64,000 nucleotides of DNA from Halichondria panicea (lineage: Eukaryota > Porifera > Demospongiae > Suberitida > Halichondriidae). Where the stretch lies: contig NC_087389.1 in NCBI RefSeq assembly GCF_963675165.1, positions 1,956,001-2,020,000 of the forward strand. Reading direction: 5' to 3'. This document shows, one piece after another, positions 48,921 through 62,228 of the stretch. The position numbers were made by a program, and so were the translations under genes. Positions within the stretch are counted from its first letter, which is position 1. Every line of letters starts with the position of its first letter. The notes beneath the pieces were generated by a model that did no database searches, was not told where the DNA came from, and saw nothing but the letters and a program-made list of their open reading frames with translations.

Positions 48921-51900
48921 CTAGCTAAACTTCAACTTGAGAAGGTAGCGGATGCGTGCTTGGCTCTCCTTGTACACCAGATACTCGCTCTGTGAGAAAC
49001 TGCTCATTGAAAACTTGGAGAAAGGAATGGGCTTTCCTTGTGGAACAGTTACGGTTTTTCCATCCAGCACAATGCTAGCATCATCCTTAGGATCTGAATG
49101 GAAATGCAATAATGCACGCATGATTAAAGTACATGACTTACCAGGTTCTGTTCTGCCTTTGGCAATGACACAATCAAACCCAGAAGGAGCTTTTGTTAGG
49201 GTGTGGTCATCGCAGGTGATATGATGTTCATTACCAAGGGCAACCTCATTGAGGAACATAATGCCAGTACCATTGCCTGAGGTCCTCACTGCATAAAATT
49301 GACAAGCACTGTAAGCTACATGTAGTCAATCTCACAATAAATTATTCTATCGGAGACAGCCAGTTTAAATTGCAACAGAACTTTTAGTAAATTATGATTT
49401 TCCTGCACACTCACCATATCCAGCAGATTTACTGCACTCCGAGGCAAAATAGATTCCCTTGCCTACTCGACCTCCCGAGTGAGGCATGATACGCAGCCCA
49501 GACTTCAAAATAGCTGCCACCACCGCCACATTAGTGCCATGCCATAGAAGTCGACGATTGGAAATGGCGTCATGAGTCTTGAACTTGTCACTCTGAAGGC
49601 ATAAAAATAATTATCCTACATATAAAATACGTAAATATATTGTACGGCTTTGGGGTACTGTCCTTATTCTAATTACAGCACCATTCTAATATAAGCGCCA
49701 AGTCCACAAAATTGTTTTTCAATTGAGCGCCAAGTAAATTTTGGAATTAATTATTGCTGGCGCTTAGGTAATTATTATAATGCAGCCTTTATCGAGGCTC
49801 TAATTATGTACGTACAATTGATCTATGATAACCTTGTGGAAACAGCTACTAGTACTCTACGTTCTATTGCTAGTTATATTTTTATTCTCTTTTTTATGGC
49901 GCTGTAATTACAAGAAATACGCTGTGGAATTAAAACACTGACTCCTAAAAGCGCTGCAATAGCTTGACACTGTGATGCACTCACATCATTCACAAAACAT
50001 GCACACCTAGTCACAAAATTATAATCAGGGTTTCATACAGGATTTTTAGCTGGGAGGGGAAAACGTTTAATTGAGGGGGTCTGGGGGTCCTCTCCCGGAA
50101 AAAATTTTGAGGAGTGGTTATCTGAGGTGCAATTTGGGTTTTTTGTGTGCTTCAAACCAACTAGTCTATAGTTTTATTGATGAGATTGTAGACATTTTTA
50201 AGGAGAAAAGTCATACATTTTTATTATGAGATCATTAATTTTCTGATTTCTAGGGGGGGGAATTTTGGCTGGGGGTGGGAAATCCCAGGGCGCCCCCCCT
50301 CTGTATGAAACCCTGATAATTATTGCGAAAATATAATCTTGATTGTCGTGAAGTAGCTAGTCTAACACAAAGCAATTTTTCATGCTTGTGTTAGTTTAGC
50401 TACTTTGATATAGCTAAGGTTGTGTCACTAAGTAGTGTGCTGTGTCCCAGTCACAAATATTATTTTGATAAAGTTGATGTTTACATGTAGCAGCAGAACT
50501 GCTCATGGACTTTTTATAGACAGCAAAGACAATTCTCATGAATTATTCATGTTTAGACACTCCCACATTGGAAGTATGCCCTGATTAAAACCGCAGGAAA
50601 ACACGGATGGTACTAATACATCGTTTCCAATCCCTGTCTCTTCTATCTATGGTTGCACAATAAGCCAGACTCGACATACTTACAGCACCCTCCCTGTCCA
50701 TTTTCCAGACATCCAGTATCTCCACCTTCCTCCACTGTGGTTCAGTTGCCTTCAGGTACTTCTCCAAAACAGCAAACTCATCACAAGTCTTCTCCAAGTG
50801 AACTAGGTCAGCCTTCAGGGACTCATAATTGACATCAAATGGATGAGGCACCTCTTCACTAGACACCTGTAGTTCGTACATGTAAGTGTGCTTCAACATG
50901 AGCTCTGATACAAGTAACTCCTTTTTACCTTTGCCTTGGTATCACTTTTTTGCTGCAGCCCTTGAGCAATTTCAATGTCTCCAAGCACCTACAATATCCA
51001 ATTCAATATATTTGAGTGTCCGTACCAATGTTTCCATATCAATTGATAACATACCAAAAGCATGTCGAATTTTTTCTGCAGTATTTCGGGGTCCACAATA
51101 ACAGCAGGTGTCCTTCTGCCAAAGTCGTGAGGAATTATGGTGTAAAACTTAGACGTTAGTTCAGCCAGCTTAGAGCGAGAAGCCTTAGCTTTGAGGGCTG
51201 TCTCAATGGCCTCCAGAGCCTTATCATAAGCATAATAAAAACATGAAATTCACACATGTGAAATGCCTCACTTCAAATCCTTTTGCTAACTGTGACTTGC
51301 TCAATTTCCCAAGTGGCATCTTCTTGGTGTCTACAATAGCAGTACAAGTATGATCAAGACTGTAACAGTTGTATAACCAGTGAAATTGCAACATGTACCT
51401 ATTTCGAGACTCTTCATGGCTTCCCTGAACATATCGTTGTCAAAGATGAGCTTAATAAGAGCTTGAGTTGGCTTGTCAAGGGAGCAAGGTTTCATCACTG
51501 GTGCTGGACCATCTGCTTCGTCCAGTGCTGCCAGCTTGACACGCACCTCCTGAACACAGAACATAGAGAGAGGTCATTGTAAGTTTACAAGGTAAGGGCG
51601 TATATGCAATAAGTGAACCACAACCTCACTGTGACTTAATTATCACACCAATTAACAGTTACATCTAATTATCATTCTCGATAAATTTCATAGCAGTAAA
51701 ATGCTTTATTCCACGACTATTATTTTGCCAAATGGGAGCATAATTGTACCCAGGTACCTCCTCATCCCCATCCTCATCATCCATTTCCAGCAGGGTGTAC
51801 TTGCCGTGAGCTGGGACAAAGTTATCTCTGTTGTCCCACTTATTTTTAGTTTTGTCCTGGAATTTCTTAGCAAATATCTTTTTCGCCTCTTCAATATCCG

Positions 51901-53193
51901 TGGTGTGTTTATGATCATTTGAACCAGACTCACCTACACGGCCCCATCTTGTGAAGACCCCATATAAATTCGTAAAACTGCATGGCTAAGTTAAACTACA
52001 CAACTCAAAAATAATAGTAACAGCACTCACGATTTGTTTTGAAGAATTTGGATGACATAGAACTTATTGTTATTCTGTCCGATATTGGTCTGGTTTAACA
52101 TACAGTCCCAGTCCTCGTACACCTGATACATGCTACCCGCTACGTAGCTATCCACCTTGCGATTGAAGCTCTTCTTTTTCTTCTTGGCAGGGCTTGCACT
52201 GGTGAGCACTTTGACAGCTTTACTGAAGTCACTCTCGTTCACCCCTCCTTTGGCAGCCGGCTCCTCCTTTACAGCCTTCTTCTTAGCAGGAGCTTTCTTT
52301 GTTTCCTTCGCTGCCGGCTTTGATTCAGCTGCTTTTCCCTTAATTTTCTTGGGTGGGGATGGACCTACATGTACAAGAAACCATACGTTCACACTTGCGT
52401 CTGGTATTATCATACATAAAGGAAAGAAAGGATTGGAAAAGGAAGCACCCTTGTAGTACAGTCCATGTTCCTCGCCTCGCCGTTTAATCGAGGTTGATTT
52501 CGAGCATGCAAAGGTTGCAAGATTAAAACCAGTACTGTAACAGTAGTGTATGTAATGGTGAGTGTTAGAGGTGCTGTATGAAAATAACTGTAGCTTTAAC
52601 TGTAGCTTTAGCTGTGTCTTGGTAAGATCCTTAATTTTTTTGCCAAGCCAATCTCAAATCCAACTAATCCAACTAAAAACAGTCTGTCTTATAAGTAGGA
52701 AAATGTTGTGCTAATAAAAGCTTCTTGATACATTTACGCTAAAAGTATGACTGTAAAAAGCGGCTAACCTCAAAATTTTGCCCAGGCCCCGATATATCAG
52801 CACGAGACACCGGTCAAGAGCACTACCTCCCTGAATGGTTGCTCTTTTAGCAAATTTTTCGATGGTGAGTTTTCCACTAATTAAAAAGCAAAAGCAAAGG
52901 GTTTCTAATTATTAATAATCTATGTTCTAATCAACATGCATGCAAGTTTTCTATAAATCTGCTTCGTTTATTCTTTCCTTTATATGAAAAACACAGAAGT
53001 GAATAATTTTACCATCATCCTCCAGCTCCATAGCTTCTTCCAGCCTGGCCATCAGATCAGCCTTCTTGCCAGATATTTCCAAACCTCTTTTAGTCAGCTC
53101 CTCTTTGAGCTCAGCCACCTTCATCTTACTAGGCTCCAGGTCACTGGCAGGAGGCTCTGGCTCTGGGGCTGTCTTTCGCTTTCGGGGAGGCAT
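48921..53193 (-). CDS. PARP3: PARP3-type ADP-ribosyltransferase with N-terminal SAP domain
   Basis: DNA-break-dependent mono-ADP-ribosyltransferase. Eleven exons: 53013-53193 (ATG 53193), 52031-52364, 51758-51977, 51399-51549, 51272-51330, 51055-51219, 50929-50988, 50684-50866, 49415-49592, 49142-49288, 48921-49093, together 1851 nt, 616 residues. Domains in order: SAP (about residues 22-56, KMKVAELKEELTKRGLEISG), a lysine/alanine-rich linker, WGR (around TRWGRVGES), the helical regulatory domain (KMPLGKLSKSQ), and the catalytic domain. The H-Y-E triad is visible as LLWHGTN, GKGIYFASECSKSAGY and FLNEVALGNEH. AVVAAILKSGLRIMPHSGGRVG and the C-terminus FSQSEYLVYKESQ...RYLL match PARP3 and not PARP1 or PARP2. 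The longest intron (49593-50683) contains a CAGGGTTTCAT transposon. Confidence 0.93.
50026..50315. mobile_element. CAGGGTTTCAT-family transposon, copy 3
   Basis: 290 bp in a PARP3 intron. It starts CAGGGTTTCATACAG and ends CTGTATGAAACCCTG. It is flanked by the exact 5-bp duplication ATAAT (50021-50025 and 50316-50320). Confidence 0.88.
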
Positions 53194-53457
53194 CCTGAAA
53201 GAGTTCTGAAAACCAGCAGCAGAGAAAAGGGCAAGACTGAACAAGACAAAGTGAGACCCACCCCTCAAAAGCTGGATACATCCATGTGGTAATGGTCGAT
53301 CATTGACCTCAATAATTATTGTTAATTTTCTCCTCACCCCACCCACAAAAAACAAGGGAGTCAGATCTAGCTAGCTACGTAGTGTTACTGCACTGTACTG
53401 TGATCATGTTATGACATAAAAAGTGCTGCAAAGTGTTACAATATCTTTGTACACACA

Positions 53458-53751
53458 TTACTGTTTTTGATTATTTTCCCAGGGACGAGGCCCTCTCTTG
53501 TTCTCCCAGTGCTCAATGTCTAATTTCTCATTTAAGTCTTTGAATTCTTCCTCCACATCAACCTTCTTTACTTTCTTCTGGAACTGGAGTGCCTCTTCAG
53601 CAGTTAGTGATCGATTCTTTTCCTCTCTCTTTTTGACATTGATGGATGTGAATTCACTAAGTCCAAATGATCCAATCACAAGAAGGCTTACAAATGGTAA
53701 TCCAAACTTCAAGGCTTTGCTTCTTCTGAAAGACTGATACAAGCTTTTCAT
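53458..53751 (-). CDS. COX16: COX16, cytochrome c oxidase assembly factor
   Basis: A 97-residue, single-exon protein with one membrane segment near the N-terminus (FGLPFVSLLVIGSFGLSEF) and the family end HWENKRGPRPWE. COX16 is an inner-mitochondrial-membrane factor for complex IV assembly, linked to COX2 maturation. Length and layout fit the family (human about 106). It lies 119 bp head-to-head from the CFAP92-like gene and follows PARP3 by 264 bp. Confidence 0.92.
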   Translation of the reverse strand: MKSLYQSFRRSKALKFGLPFVSLLVIGSFGLSEFTSINVKKREEKNRSLTAEEALQFQKKVKKVDVEEEFKDLNEKLDIEHWENKRGPRPWENNQKQ

Positions 53752-53870
53752 TTCCCAACTTCTGACACATGGTATCCGGTTAGGTGCGCACCAGCCCCAC
53801 CCTCTTTTTGCAATACGGTTACCAAAGCAACAAAATTAATCAGAAACGACCAAAGAGCTCGCTTGAGAGT
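53752..53870. promoter_or_regulatory. Bidirectional promoter interval COX16/CFAP92-like
   Basis: 119 bp lie between divergent start codons. It contains no clear TATA box. Confidence 0.45.
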
Positions 53871-56800
53871 ATGAACTCTAACTTGCCATTAGTACAAGTT
53901 TCAGAGACAAACGTGGTAGGAGAGCACCAGGTGACAATAAATCTCAGCATACTGCAAGCTGTGGAATCATGTGAGCAGGCTTTTAGGACTATTAAAGCCA
54001 AGGGTGCATCTCAATCAATCAATCAATATGATTTTACAGCAATAGACATTCACATGTACAGTAATAGATTTTGATATGATTACATAAAATAAGTGATGCT
54101 GAGGGCAATCCTGATTGAACAGGTTACCAAAACTATTATATATACTAGTGCGCTACAGCGTGTACTTGGGTCTTGCCATCGATGACTAGATAGGCACATT
54201 ATTGTATCATAAGTCGTCTCCAGTGTATCTTTGTACCAGATAGTATGGCATACATATATATAAACCATAATTATTCACCTGTTTAAAAATTGAGTAGATA
54301 GTTGTGCAAATTGTTTTTATCCCCACCTTAATTAGTAGGTATCCCACAGTGGAGGTAACTACCTCTCCTACTTATAAACATAAATTTCTTGCAGCTGGCA
54401 AGGACACCTGTTACCGAGATAGTGTGAGAGATGGTGAGAGGAAGAGGATCTACGAGTCCCCCATCCCAAGTCATCACTTTCATGTAGAGTATCGACTGCT
54501 ACCAGGGAAGAATGCACAAGTGTTCAAAACTGATGTGGTAACGTTTGGTAAAGTAGTGGCCAAGGTGTACACTGACAGGGACAATCGAGTGGTGCAATGC
54601 TGGACTGAGGAGGAGGGAGAGGTCAAGCTCAGCCACTACGGCTGGAAGCACCAGTGAGCACACCTATCACACATACAATAGCTGAAGGCTATGTTTAGTT
54701 CTTTAGTTATTAATTTTGTGCAGACCTATATACAACAAATTCCTCTATATGCAATAATTATTCTCTGTAACAATCATGTTCTGTATGACAACCATTATGA
54801 GGAGCATTATAATTATGCAAAGGCAGGATTTATAGTCATAGTTAAGTGCTTTGTTTCCACAGACATACATTTAAAGTGAGTAAAGACCAACTGCTGGCAA
54901 TCTACAATCATGTACTAGAGGTTAGAGTATGGAATACCAAGTCCAAGCTCTCACCCAAAGCAAAGTATGATCGACCCAAGGCATTCAGGATTCCCATAAA
55001 GCGCCTTAACTCCAAAGGGGAGGCTGGCACTGATCTCAACAGCAAAGATGTACCTGGGGTAATACAGCGCCCGTCAAAGTTTTCCGTAGTGTACCATGAC
55101 CAAGTGAGGAAGACAAAGTCGAACCGTCGCATGTCAGACAGGTTGGCGACCACACTTCAAACCCAGACTTTATTGCCTATTGAGAGATTGCAGGTCAACG
55201 TAAATCCTGATGAGAGTAGTGGGTCAATCGGTAAGTGGATACACTACTGAAATATTTATCGAGTCGCGCTTTTCTATTTTTTCTACTCTATTGATGTTAG
55301 TTCAGCTATGTATGTAGAACTTTGCTAATAGTGGCTGATTTATACTAGCTTATTAGTGACGTATTCACTCTCCCCGTACAGAACAGATGTCTCTTCATCA
55401 TAGCTTCGACGTGGAGGGTCAGGTGAAGCCAGAGGGCTCCGAAATGATACCTGCCATCTCCGGTGTTTCCCAGCCCTTGTCCCTGGAGACTCAGGGTGCC
55501 ACACAGGAGTCAAACAGACAACTGCAAGGTATTATAGTAAACTGGGTAACTTGTTGGTTAGACCAAAATTGTTATAAGCGCTTCTTCTTCTTTAAAGAAG
55601 GACGGCTATATAAACCATTCCTGTCGCATTAGTGATTTAATTGTTGTTCTATATGTTTTGGGTAAAAGTATTGTGAATATCATGTACATATCAGTGTTGT
55701 GTGATATGAGAGTGCTGAGACTACATGACTGTACATCTACACTTGAAGCCATATACAGGAGGACACAAAAGAGATTGGAGGCAGAGGTTGCTGAAGAGGC
55801 GATGATAGAAAAAGAAGGCATAGCGGTGGTGCGAATTAACTTCCTAGACTTGTTTGGCAAGCATGGCTGCACTAAAAAAAAGCTTGACTCTCCGGTGAAG
55901 GATTTGAAGGTGTTTGAAGTCAATGTCTCAGTAGATTCACTGTTGACTGATGAGCTATCAAAGGAGCTCAATCCTATGACGATAACGGTACTCAAAGCCA
56001 CTGGTCTGCCCTCTAAACCACTCACATACGATCAACTTCAACAGCGGTACAGTAATTAGCGCTCAGTCATTTTATTGCTAATTCTACTACTGATGTGTCT
56101 ACTGCCATAATTATACTGCAATGCTTCACGCACTATGTACTTACATGCATGTTGGAGAGTATAGGTTATATGTTTTTGTGTGGGGGGGGGGGGAGTTAGT
56201 AATGTGTATAGTGTTAGTGTTAGGGTTAGGGGATGTGACTGGAACCGTTTTTTTTTTACTCTTGCAGCATTGCTATGTAATACTAAATTTGCTTCTTCAC
56301 AGGTGTGACCCAACATTTGTGCGGTACCAGTTCCACACCCAATTCCCTCACTGTACTGGGGGTGTGCCTCAAACTGGAGAGGCAGGATGGAATGACTCTC
56401 ACATCCTCCTACTGGGCACCATAGACCGTCAACTTCTAGTGGAGTACCTCAGAGGACCACCACTTGTATTAGAGCTTCACGATCGCTCCAGACGAGCAGA
56501 GGACCGCACACTGCCTGCATTGTTTGGGGAGGAGGTTAGGGACGATGTACTCGGCACTCACGCATTCACTGCAGGTAAGTTGCAGTTTAGCAGAGGTGAT
56601 AAGAAGTAGTTTATGTGCTGACCCTTTACCAATTTGATATAATAGTCAAATGTTAAATCTGGAGATGCCTGTAACCGATTGTTTCCTACCTCAGGTGTGC
56701 CCCATTCAACCCCATCTGCTGCTCTACACGGAGAGAGGCCATGGAGCCCATACGGAGTGGCAAAATTGGACCTGAGTGGCCTGCTACAGGGGCACAGAGT

Positions 56801-59800
56801 ATTGGAGCTGACAGTACCTGTCACCAACGGTCCCAGATGCTCATCAGAGCAACATGAAGCCTCGCTCAGCAACCCTCTACCCCCTGGTGACTACATAGGC
56901 TCCCAATGTCAGCTCAAAGTACTCGTTGAAGTCAGTCACCCATTATGCTTGAGTCCAGTCCTCAATGTGGAGAGCTCCACCAAGACTACGTCTGAACATG
57001 ATAGATGTGACAGCAAAGCATCCCCTAAACGCTTGAGTACTGACAGGCGTAAAAACACAATGCCTGAACTTAATCGACTCCCTAGCAAATCTAGACTCGC
57101 AACAAGTCTTCAGGGGCGAGCAAGCAAAGTATCTGGATCTAGACGTGTTAGTCGAACTGCAGCGGAACTTATCAGCGAGTCAACATTGGAGAACATAGCA
57201 AATTTGAGGCCTGACACTTGTCCTTTCAACCGAGTCATCTACACTGTATCATCAGCCGGAAATAGCATAGTTCAGCAATTGATTACCAATGTGAATGAGG
57301 TGAATGCTAAAGCCCTCGGTTTAGAGGACCTATCGGAGGATGTTCTACCAGCCGCCCTGTCCACATACAAGCTGACAAAGGAGCAGATGACGAGTGGGGA
57401 ATGTGATGTCATTACTGGATTCCACATGGAGGACAGTGAGCACCATGTGATAGTGTTGGAGGGGCTCAAGAGTAGAGGACTCAAAAAAATCTGGGAGGAA
57501 TCGCCTCATCACACAACTCAAAGTACATTAAAGTGAACGTGTAGTGTACGTAGTTGGAAGGTTCGACTTTAACATGCCATTGTGATGGGATTATTTGTTT
57601 GGAAATTTAGAGATACATGTAGAAGTTTTGAGTTTAGTGCTACTATTTTTATCCAAACAGATGAGACCATCATAAAAGTTCTCTACAATTCTGAGTTTGA
57701 GTTCTCTAAGCGACTGTACGCTGTATTGGACGTGGACCTCTCCAAAATCTGTCTTTACCACTCGCTGAGTGATCTAACTAGACAGTCGTTGCTCTACATC
57801 AAGGACAGCATCCCAGAGAAGTGCTTTAGGTGGGTTTGTTGTATTCTTATCTAACCACAAGCAGCTGGCAAGCAGCATTTGTGGGCATTCTATTAAAGCG
57901 CTGAGGTCACATGGATGACCTGTGTGTGTTTCCTCAGGCCTCTTAAGATTCTTATCGCCTGATCTGTTTTTTATGTATGTATTTTTATGCACTTTGTAAC
58001 CTCCTTGTGCAGTCTGTATTCCTGTGTTTACCATGGCTCTGTAATCACCTATTGTGCGTGCGTGGTGATGTATAATAGTAAGTTGTGACCTGATGTGTAC
58101 CTTTTCTAGGGCTCTAATGATTCTCGATGAGCTGTGCTGTGTCAGTGAGATGAGTGATGTGACTAGGAACAACCTCTTCCCCTCCCCCGAGGAGGTGACT
58201 GCCCTTAGCCTACAATTGGCCCTGCCAGCAACTGCCGGACTCTCAGACAATGGTAGAGTTACTCACAAAACAGCAATATTGTGGGGGAGTCTCAACCAGC
58301 TGCTGTGTGGAAGCAGTATGTAGCTTGCTTGGAAGTTACACTTTACCTCCACAATCAATTTTTCACCTATCCTTCTGGCTTCCTAATTAACCTCCAATTA
58401 GTTGCTAAGGAACTCACATGTGCGCATTAGATGCACCAGGAGTGCATGAATATAATTATAATATTCATGCACCTATCCAGCAAGTACTGTTATATGGGAT
58501 ATTATAATTATCATCTGATCTATGGTGCTATGATCCCACAGGCAATGCTCCAGCGGACCAATCTGCCACAGCTGTTAGCATACAGGCACACACCCCTCGT
58601 GAATGGGTACCACTGGAGCTGACCAACCCACAGTTTGAGAAACAACTCATAGAGAGACATAGCCTACCTGCTGTTGACTTTCTTGCTACCAACAAGGTTG
58701 GTAGAGGCCCTCCAAGCCGCTGTTGGCATCTCCAGACACTATTGTTTGTGGCTTTACTATTGTGGTTGCTAACAAATGCAACATCCATTTGGATTCAGAC
58801 AGGAGTTTAAATATTACTGTAACACTACTGTATGATTTACCACTCCTGTTTTCTAAACCAAGATTTGTTAAATTATACACTTATCCAACCATACAAACTA
58901 GAGTATCAAACTACCACAAACACTGTGCACAAAGTCACGTGACTCATAGGTGATGAAGTATTGTAAACTTTATAATCTTCTACCGTGACGTTTTTAAGGG
59001 TGTGATAATTGAACAATGACATCTGATTCTAGCTAGTCGTTCGCGTTCAATGTGCTGCTCACTGCACACTGATGAGGAGACGATATCTTCACAAAAATCA
59101 TCTAGTTGATCCTCTGTTTACTCACCGTTACAAATTCTGTGCGTTGCATAATGTGTGTCCAAGCTTGCGCAAACGTCATCAATTGCGAGTTGCTCACATG
59201 TAATTGACAGGATGTCATGTTACTTTGTGCGCAGTTTTTGTGTAGAGGTTCGACACTCTTCTCTTCTTATATACTCTTGATACAGAAATTCCGGAGTTTG
59301 TTTACATACTTATAATTATGTATTTGCCCAGCTCCGTGTACAGAATCTGTCTGAGGTTGCAACCTCCAGAAAGTTGCATCGTCCCTCCAGACAGCGCTCT
59401 CTCAGTGAGGCTACACCCATCCACAACTACAGCTCCCAAACTTACAACTCCGTACGGCTAGCCAAGACCAAGCTGAGGGAGAGATTGGCTTCAGACCCTC
59501 ACCATCGATACACCTACTGTCAGCACTACCACTCCAGGACTGTGGTTCCTGTGGACACTGAAGTCGAAAAGAAGGAGCAAGCGTAAGCTCTAATACATTC
59601 TGTGTACACTGTGCAGTCTGTTGCTACTTGTAAAACTGCATGCACACATTTATGTATAGGTGAAATAAACACACTGCACAGGTTATACTAGGTGAAATAA
59701 ACACACTGCACAGGTTATACTATAGGTGAAATGAACACACTGCACAGTGTTTGCTATGTACTGATTACTACAGTCATAATGTTATTTATATGGAATGTGT

Positions 59801-62025
59801 GTGAATCTTCTGTGTGAGTAAAACAGAATATTTGTGGAACATCTTTCAGCTGAACAGCCACCCACTCAGTAGTCACCACAATTGAATTGGCATATATTAT
59901 ATTCCTTTGAATGATTTGAACAGAGATAGTGATTGGATAAGTCCATACACAGTGTCCATGGGGGCTCACTTGGCATACTAACTGTATAGCTTTACCTGTG
60001 TGTTTACTAAATGCAGGCAAGAAGAGCGTGGGAAATGGCGAACTAACGAAGGCTTTGTGTACCCTGGAATACCAAGTGCTAGAAGCAGCAACACACACTC
60101 TAAAGTGCTCCATCCTAGTAGAGTGGAGAGCTTACAGGAGGTCAGTGATGCACATGCATGCGCATGGGGCAGATGGGACCACCATGCATGTTGTACACAG
60201 GACATACATGTGAATATCATTGTTTAATGTGAACACAATTTCTCATCTGAATAATGGTAGATGTGTGATAGATTGTGGTTAGTGTTTATTTGCATAGTGA
60301 ATTTTTGCTTACCCAATTCACACACTTAAGTGGAGTATTGCCTAAGGAGGTTAACAACAGTGGCCATTTTTGGCAGTTCCCCTGACCCTGAGAGTAGCCT
60401 AATTACTAAGGAATTTGAAAAGATTGAACATCACAATAATACTCTGAGAATGTCTGCAAGGCAATTAGTGCATGTGTACAGATAACACTAATTTCACATA
60501 CACCCAGCTCTTACAGTCTGTTAGCTAACCATGGGCCAAGTTATCATCTGAAACCTTGGTAGCTAATGTGTCATCCCTACCTTCTCTCTGCAGGTCTTTG
60601 AAGACAACCTCCTTCACGCCAACAGCCTGAAGCCAACTGTCGAAAGGTTCTACTAATTTTTTCAATAGCTGACATGTGTAGGTTTTAATAGCAGGTGCAT
60701 TTTTGGCAAAAATTGGTCCTCACTTAAGTGCTTGTACTTTGGCAAATTACTGTGTGGTTTAGGTTATGACTCCTTTTACCTACCAAATGTAGATCCATTA
60801 TCCATTACGAAAGTGCAGTTAACTGATTTGCAACTGATTTATCAATTGATGCTTGGTTTGGTGCTACAAGTGTGCAATCCATATTATGAGACAGCCTGGC
60901 AAGGGACCTTACCTAAGTGTCATACACCAAATCAAAGTATGCTGAAGTCTAATCTAATAACGCTTGTAATGTGTCTACAGAGTTCAATTTAACTGGGAGA
61001 GCAGGAATGATGACTTTGAGCGTTGGAAGAGACCGCCCCCTGTGCTGGGACTGCCGCTGCCATTGACCATACACCTGGCGGGGGAGAGCAGGACTAAGGA
61101 ATCACAGGAGAGACTGGATATTGAGCAGACCGAGTGGAACAACAAATTGGTTGTCACTAATCCACGCTTCAAACCATATAGGTGTGTAATGTGTATAATT
61201 GTGTTGGCACTATGGCTACTTTGATGGTCACTATTAATACACTCGCCTTGCCAAGGCCCAACATACGATGTACAGTACAGAACGCTAATAATTGTAGTGT
61301 ACATGTGCAGTATCACTCCTGACAGTATATTCCATTTCTGATGGCTTCTTCACAGGCGCGGAATACAGACTGAGCTGGCAAAGTCTGGCCCCAAAGCTAG
61401 CACACAACTGAACAAATTGAGCGGTCTGCTGAAGGACTCTCCAATAAAGCACAGTTTGAAGCAAGCTGGATTAACAGTACACGACATTCCCGCCCTAGAT
61501 GTGCTCCATAACCCCCAAATGGTGAACCCTAGCAACGGCCAGCCAAAAGATGATTTGTGCAAGAAAGGTTACGTACCAGGACCTGAGATCTCCAGGAGTC
61601 TTACACTAAGCAGCAATGTGATTCCGCTGACCACCTATCCTCACAATTCATGCAATGGAATAGTAAAGCATCCACAGAACTTCAGGTGGGACTCTGCTTA
61701 TTATGTTTTTTGTTTGCTCTAGTTAATTTACCAGGTGTGTGATTTGATGGTAAGATCAAAGGTTGAATTGCTGAGAACTTAATGAAGAAGTGGTCATAGG
61801 GATCATTGACTAAAAACTGTGAAGTAGCTAATAATGTCCAGCAGGTGCATGTGTACCTAATTTATTTTCACTTGCTTGCCACATGTAAGGCGAGGGTTGG
61901 TGGGGACTTAACCCTACTTGTAGGGGTTGCAAATTGACCAACAGTTTTACCCTTGCAGGCTTTACTACCACATTCCGACCCTACCGGCTGGGGCCATGGC
62001 TGGAGTCACATCAGAGGGAGATTAG
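53871..62025 (+). CDS. CFAP92/KIAA1257-like protein (DUF4550)
   Basis: Sixteen exons: 53871-54003, 54350-54653, 54863-55230, 55382-55528, 55695-56046, 56303-56574, 56695-57522, 57661-57829, 58110-58252, 58542-58696, 59332-59582, 60017-60140, 60594-60646, 60981-61181, 61356-61685, 61959-62025, together 3897 nt, 1298 residues. Phases agree at every junction. The N-terminal region (HFHVEYRLLPG, TFGKVVAKVYTD, then VRVWNTKSKLSPKAKYDRPKAFR) resembles the DUF4550 domain of KIAA1257, a cilia- and flagella-associated protein. The centre (residues about 640-900) is a long exon with low-complexity Ser/Arg stretches. The C-terminal part has basic segments (LRERLASDPHHRYTY, WKRPPPVLGLPLPL) typical of axonemal proteins. 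No catalytic motif is seen. The family assignment comes from memory of the domain and is moderate; the gene model itself is strong. Confidence 0.75.
59658..59750. repeat. About 33-bp tandem repeat, three units
   Basis: Units beginning AGGTGAAATAAACACACTGC start at 59658, 59690 and 59724, in the CFAP92-like intron 59583-60016. Confidence 0.85.
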
Positions 62026-62228
62026 AACATGAGACTATCAGCCGTCTGTGTGAATTTTTATATCAATCTCTATATACACGTAGTAGCCATGCATATCAAA
62101 TTGATGTTTGTAACGTTTTGTGGAATCAAAAAAATGGCAATTTGTGATGATTGACTTTATGTTAAAGGTGTAGGGTGAAATGATACAAAATAATTATAAC
62201 ACAGCACGGGAGTTCATACAAAAGAAGG

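Noticed and set aside
49676-49975. GCGCCAAG/GCGCTG words suggesting another inverted-repeat element in the PARP3 intron
   Set aside because: The ends could not be defined and no clear terminal repeat or target duplication was found.
51706-51933. 75-codon minus-strand frame with a K/R-rich protein
   Set aside because: It is the wrong frame of the PARP3 WGR exon (51758-51977), whose true frame reads TRWGRVGES.
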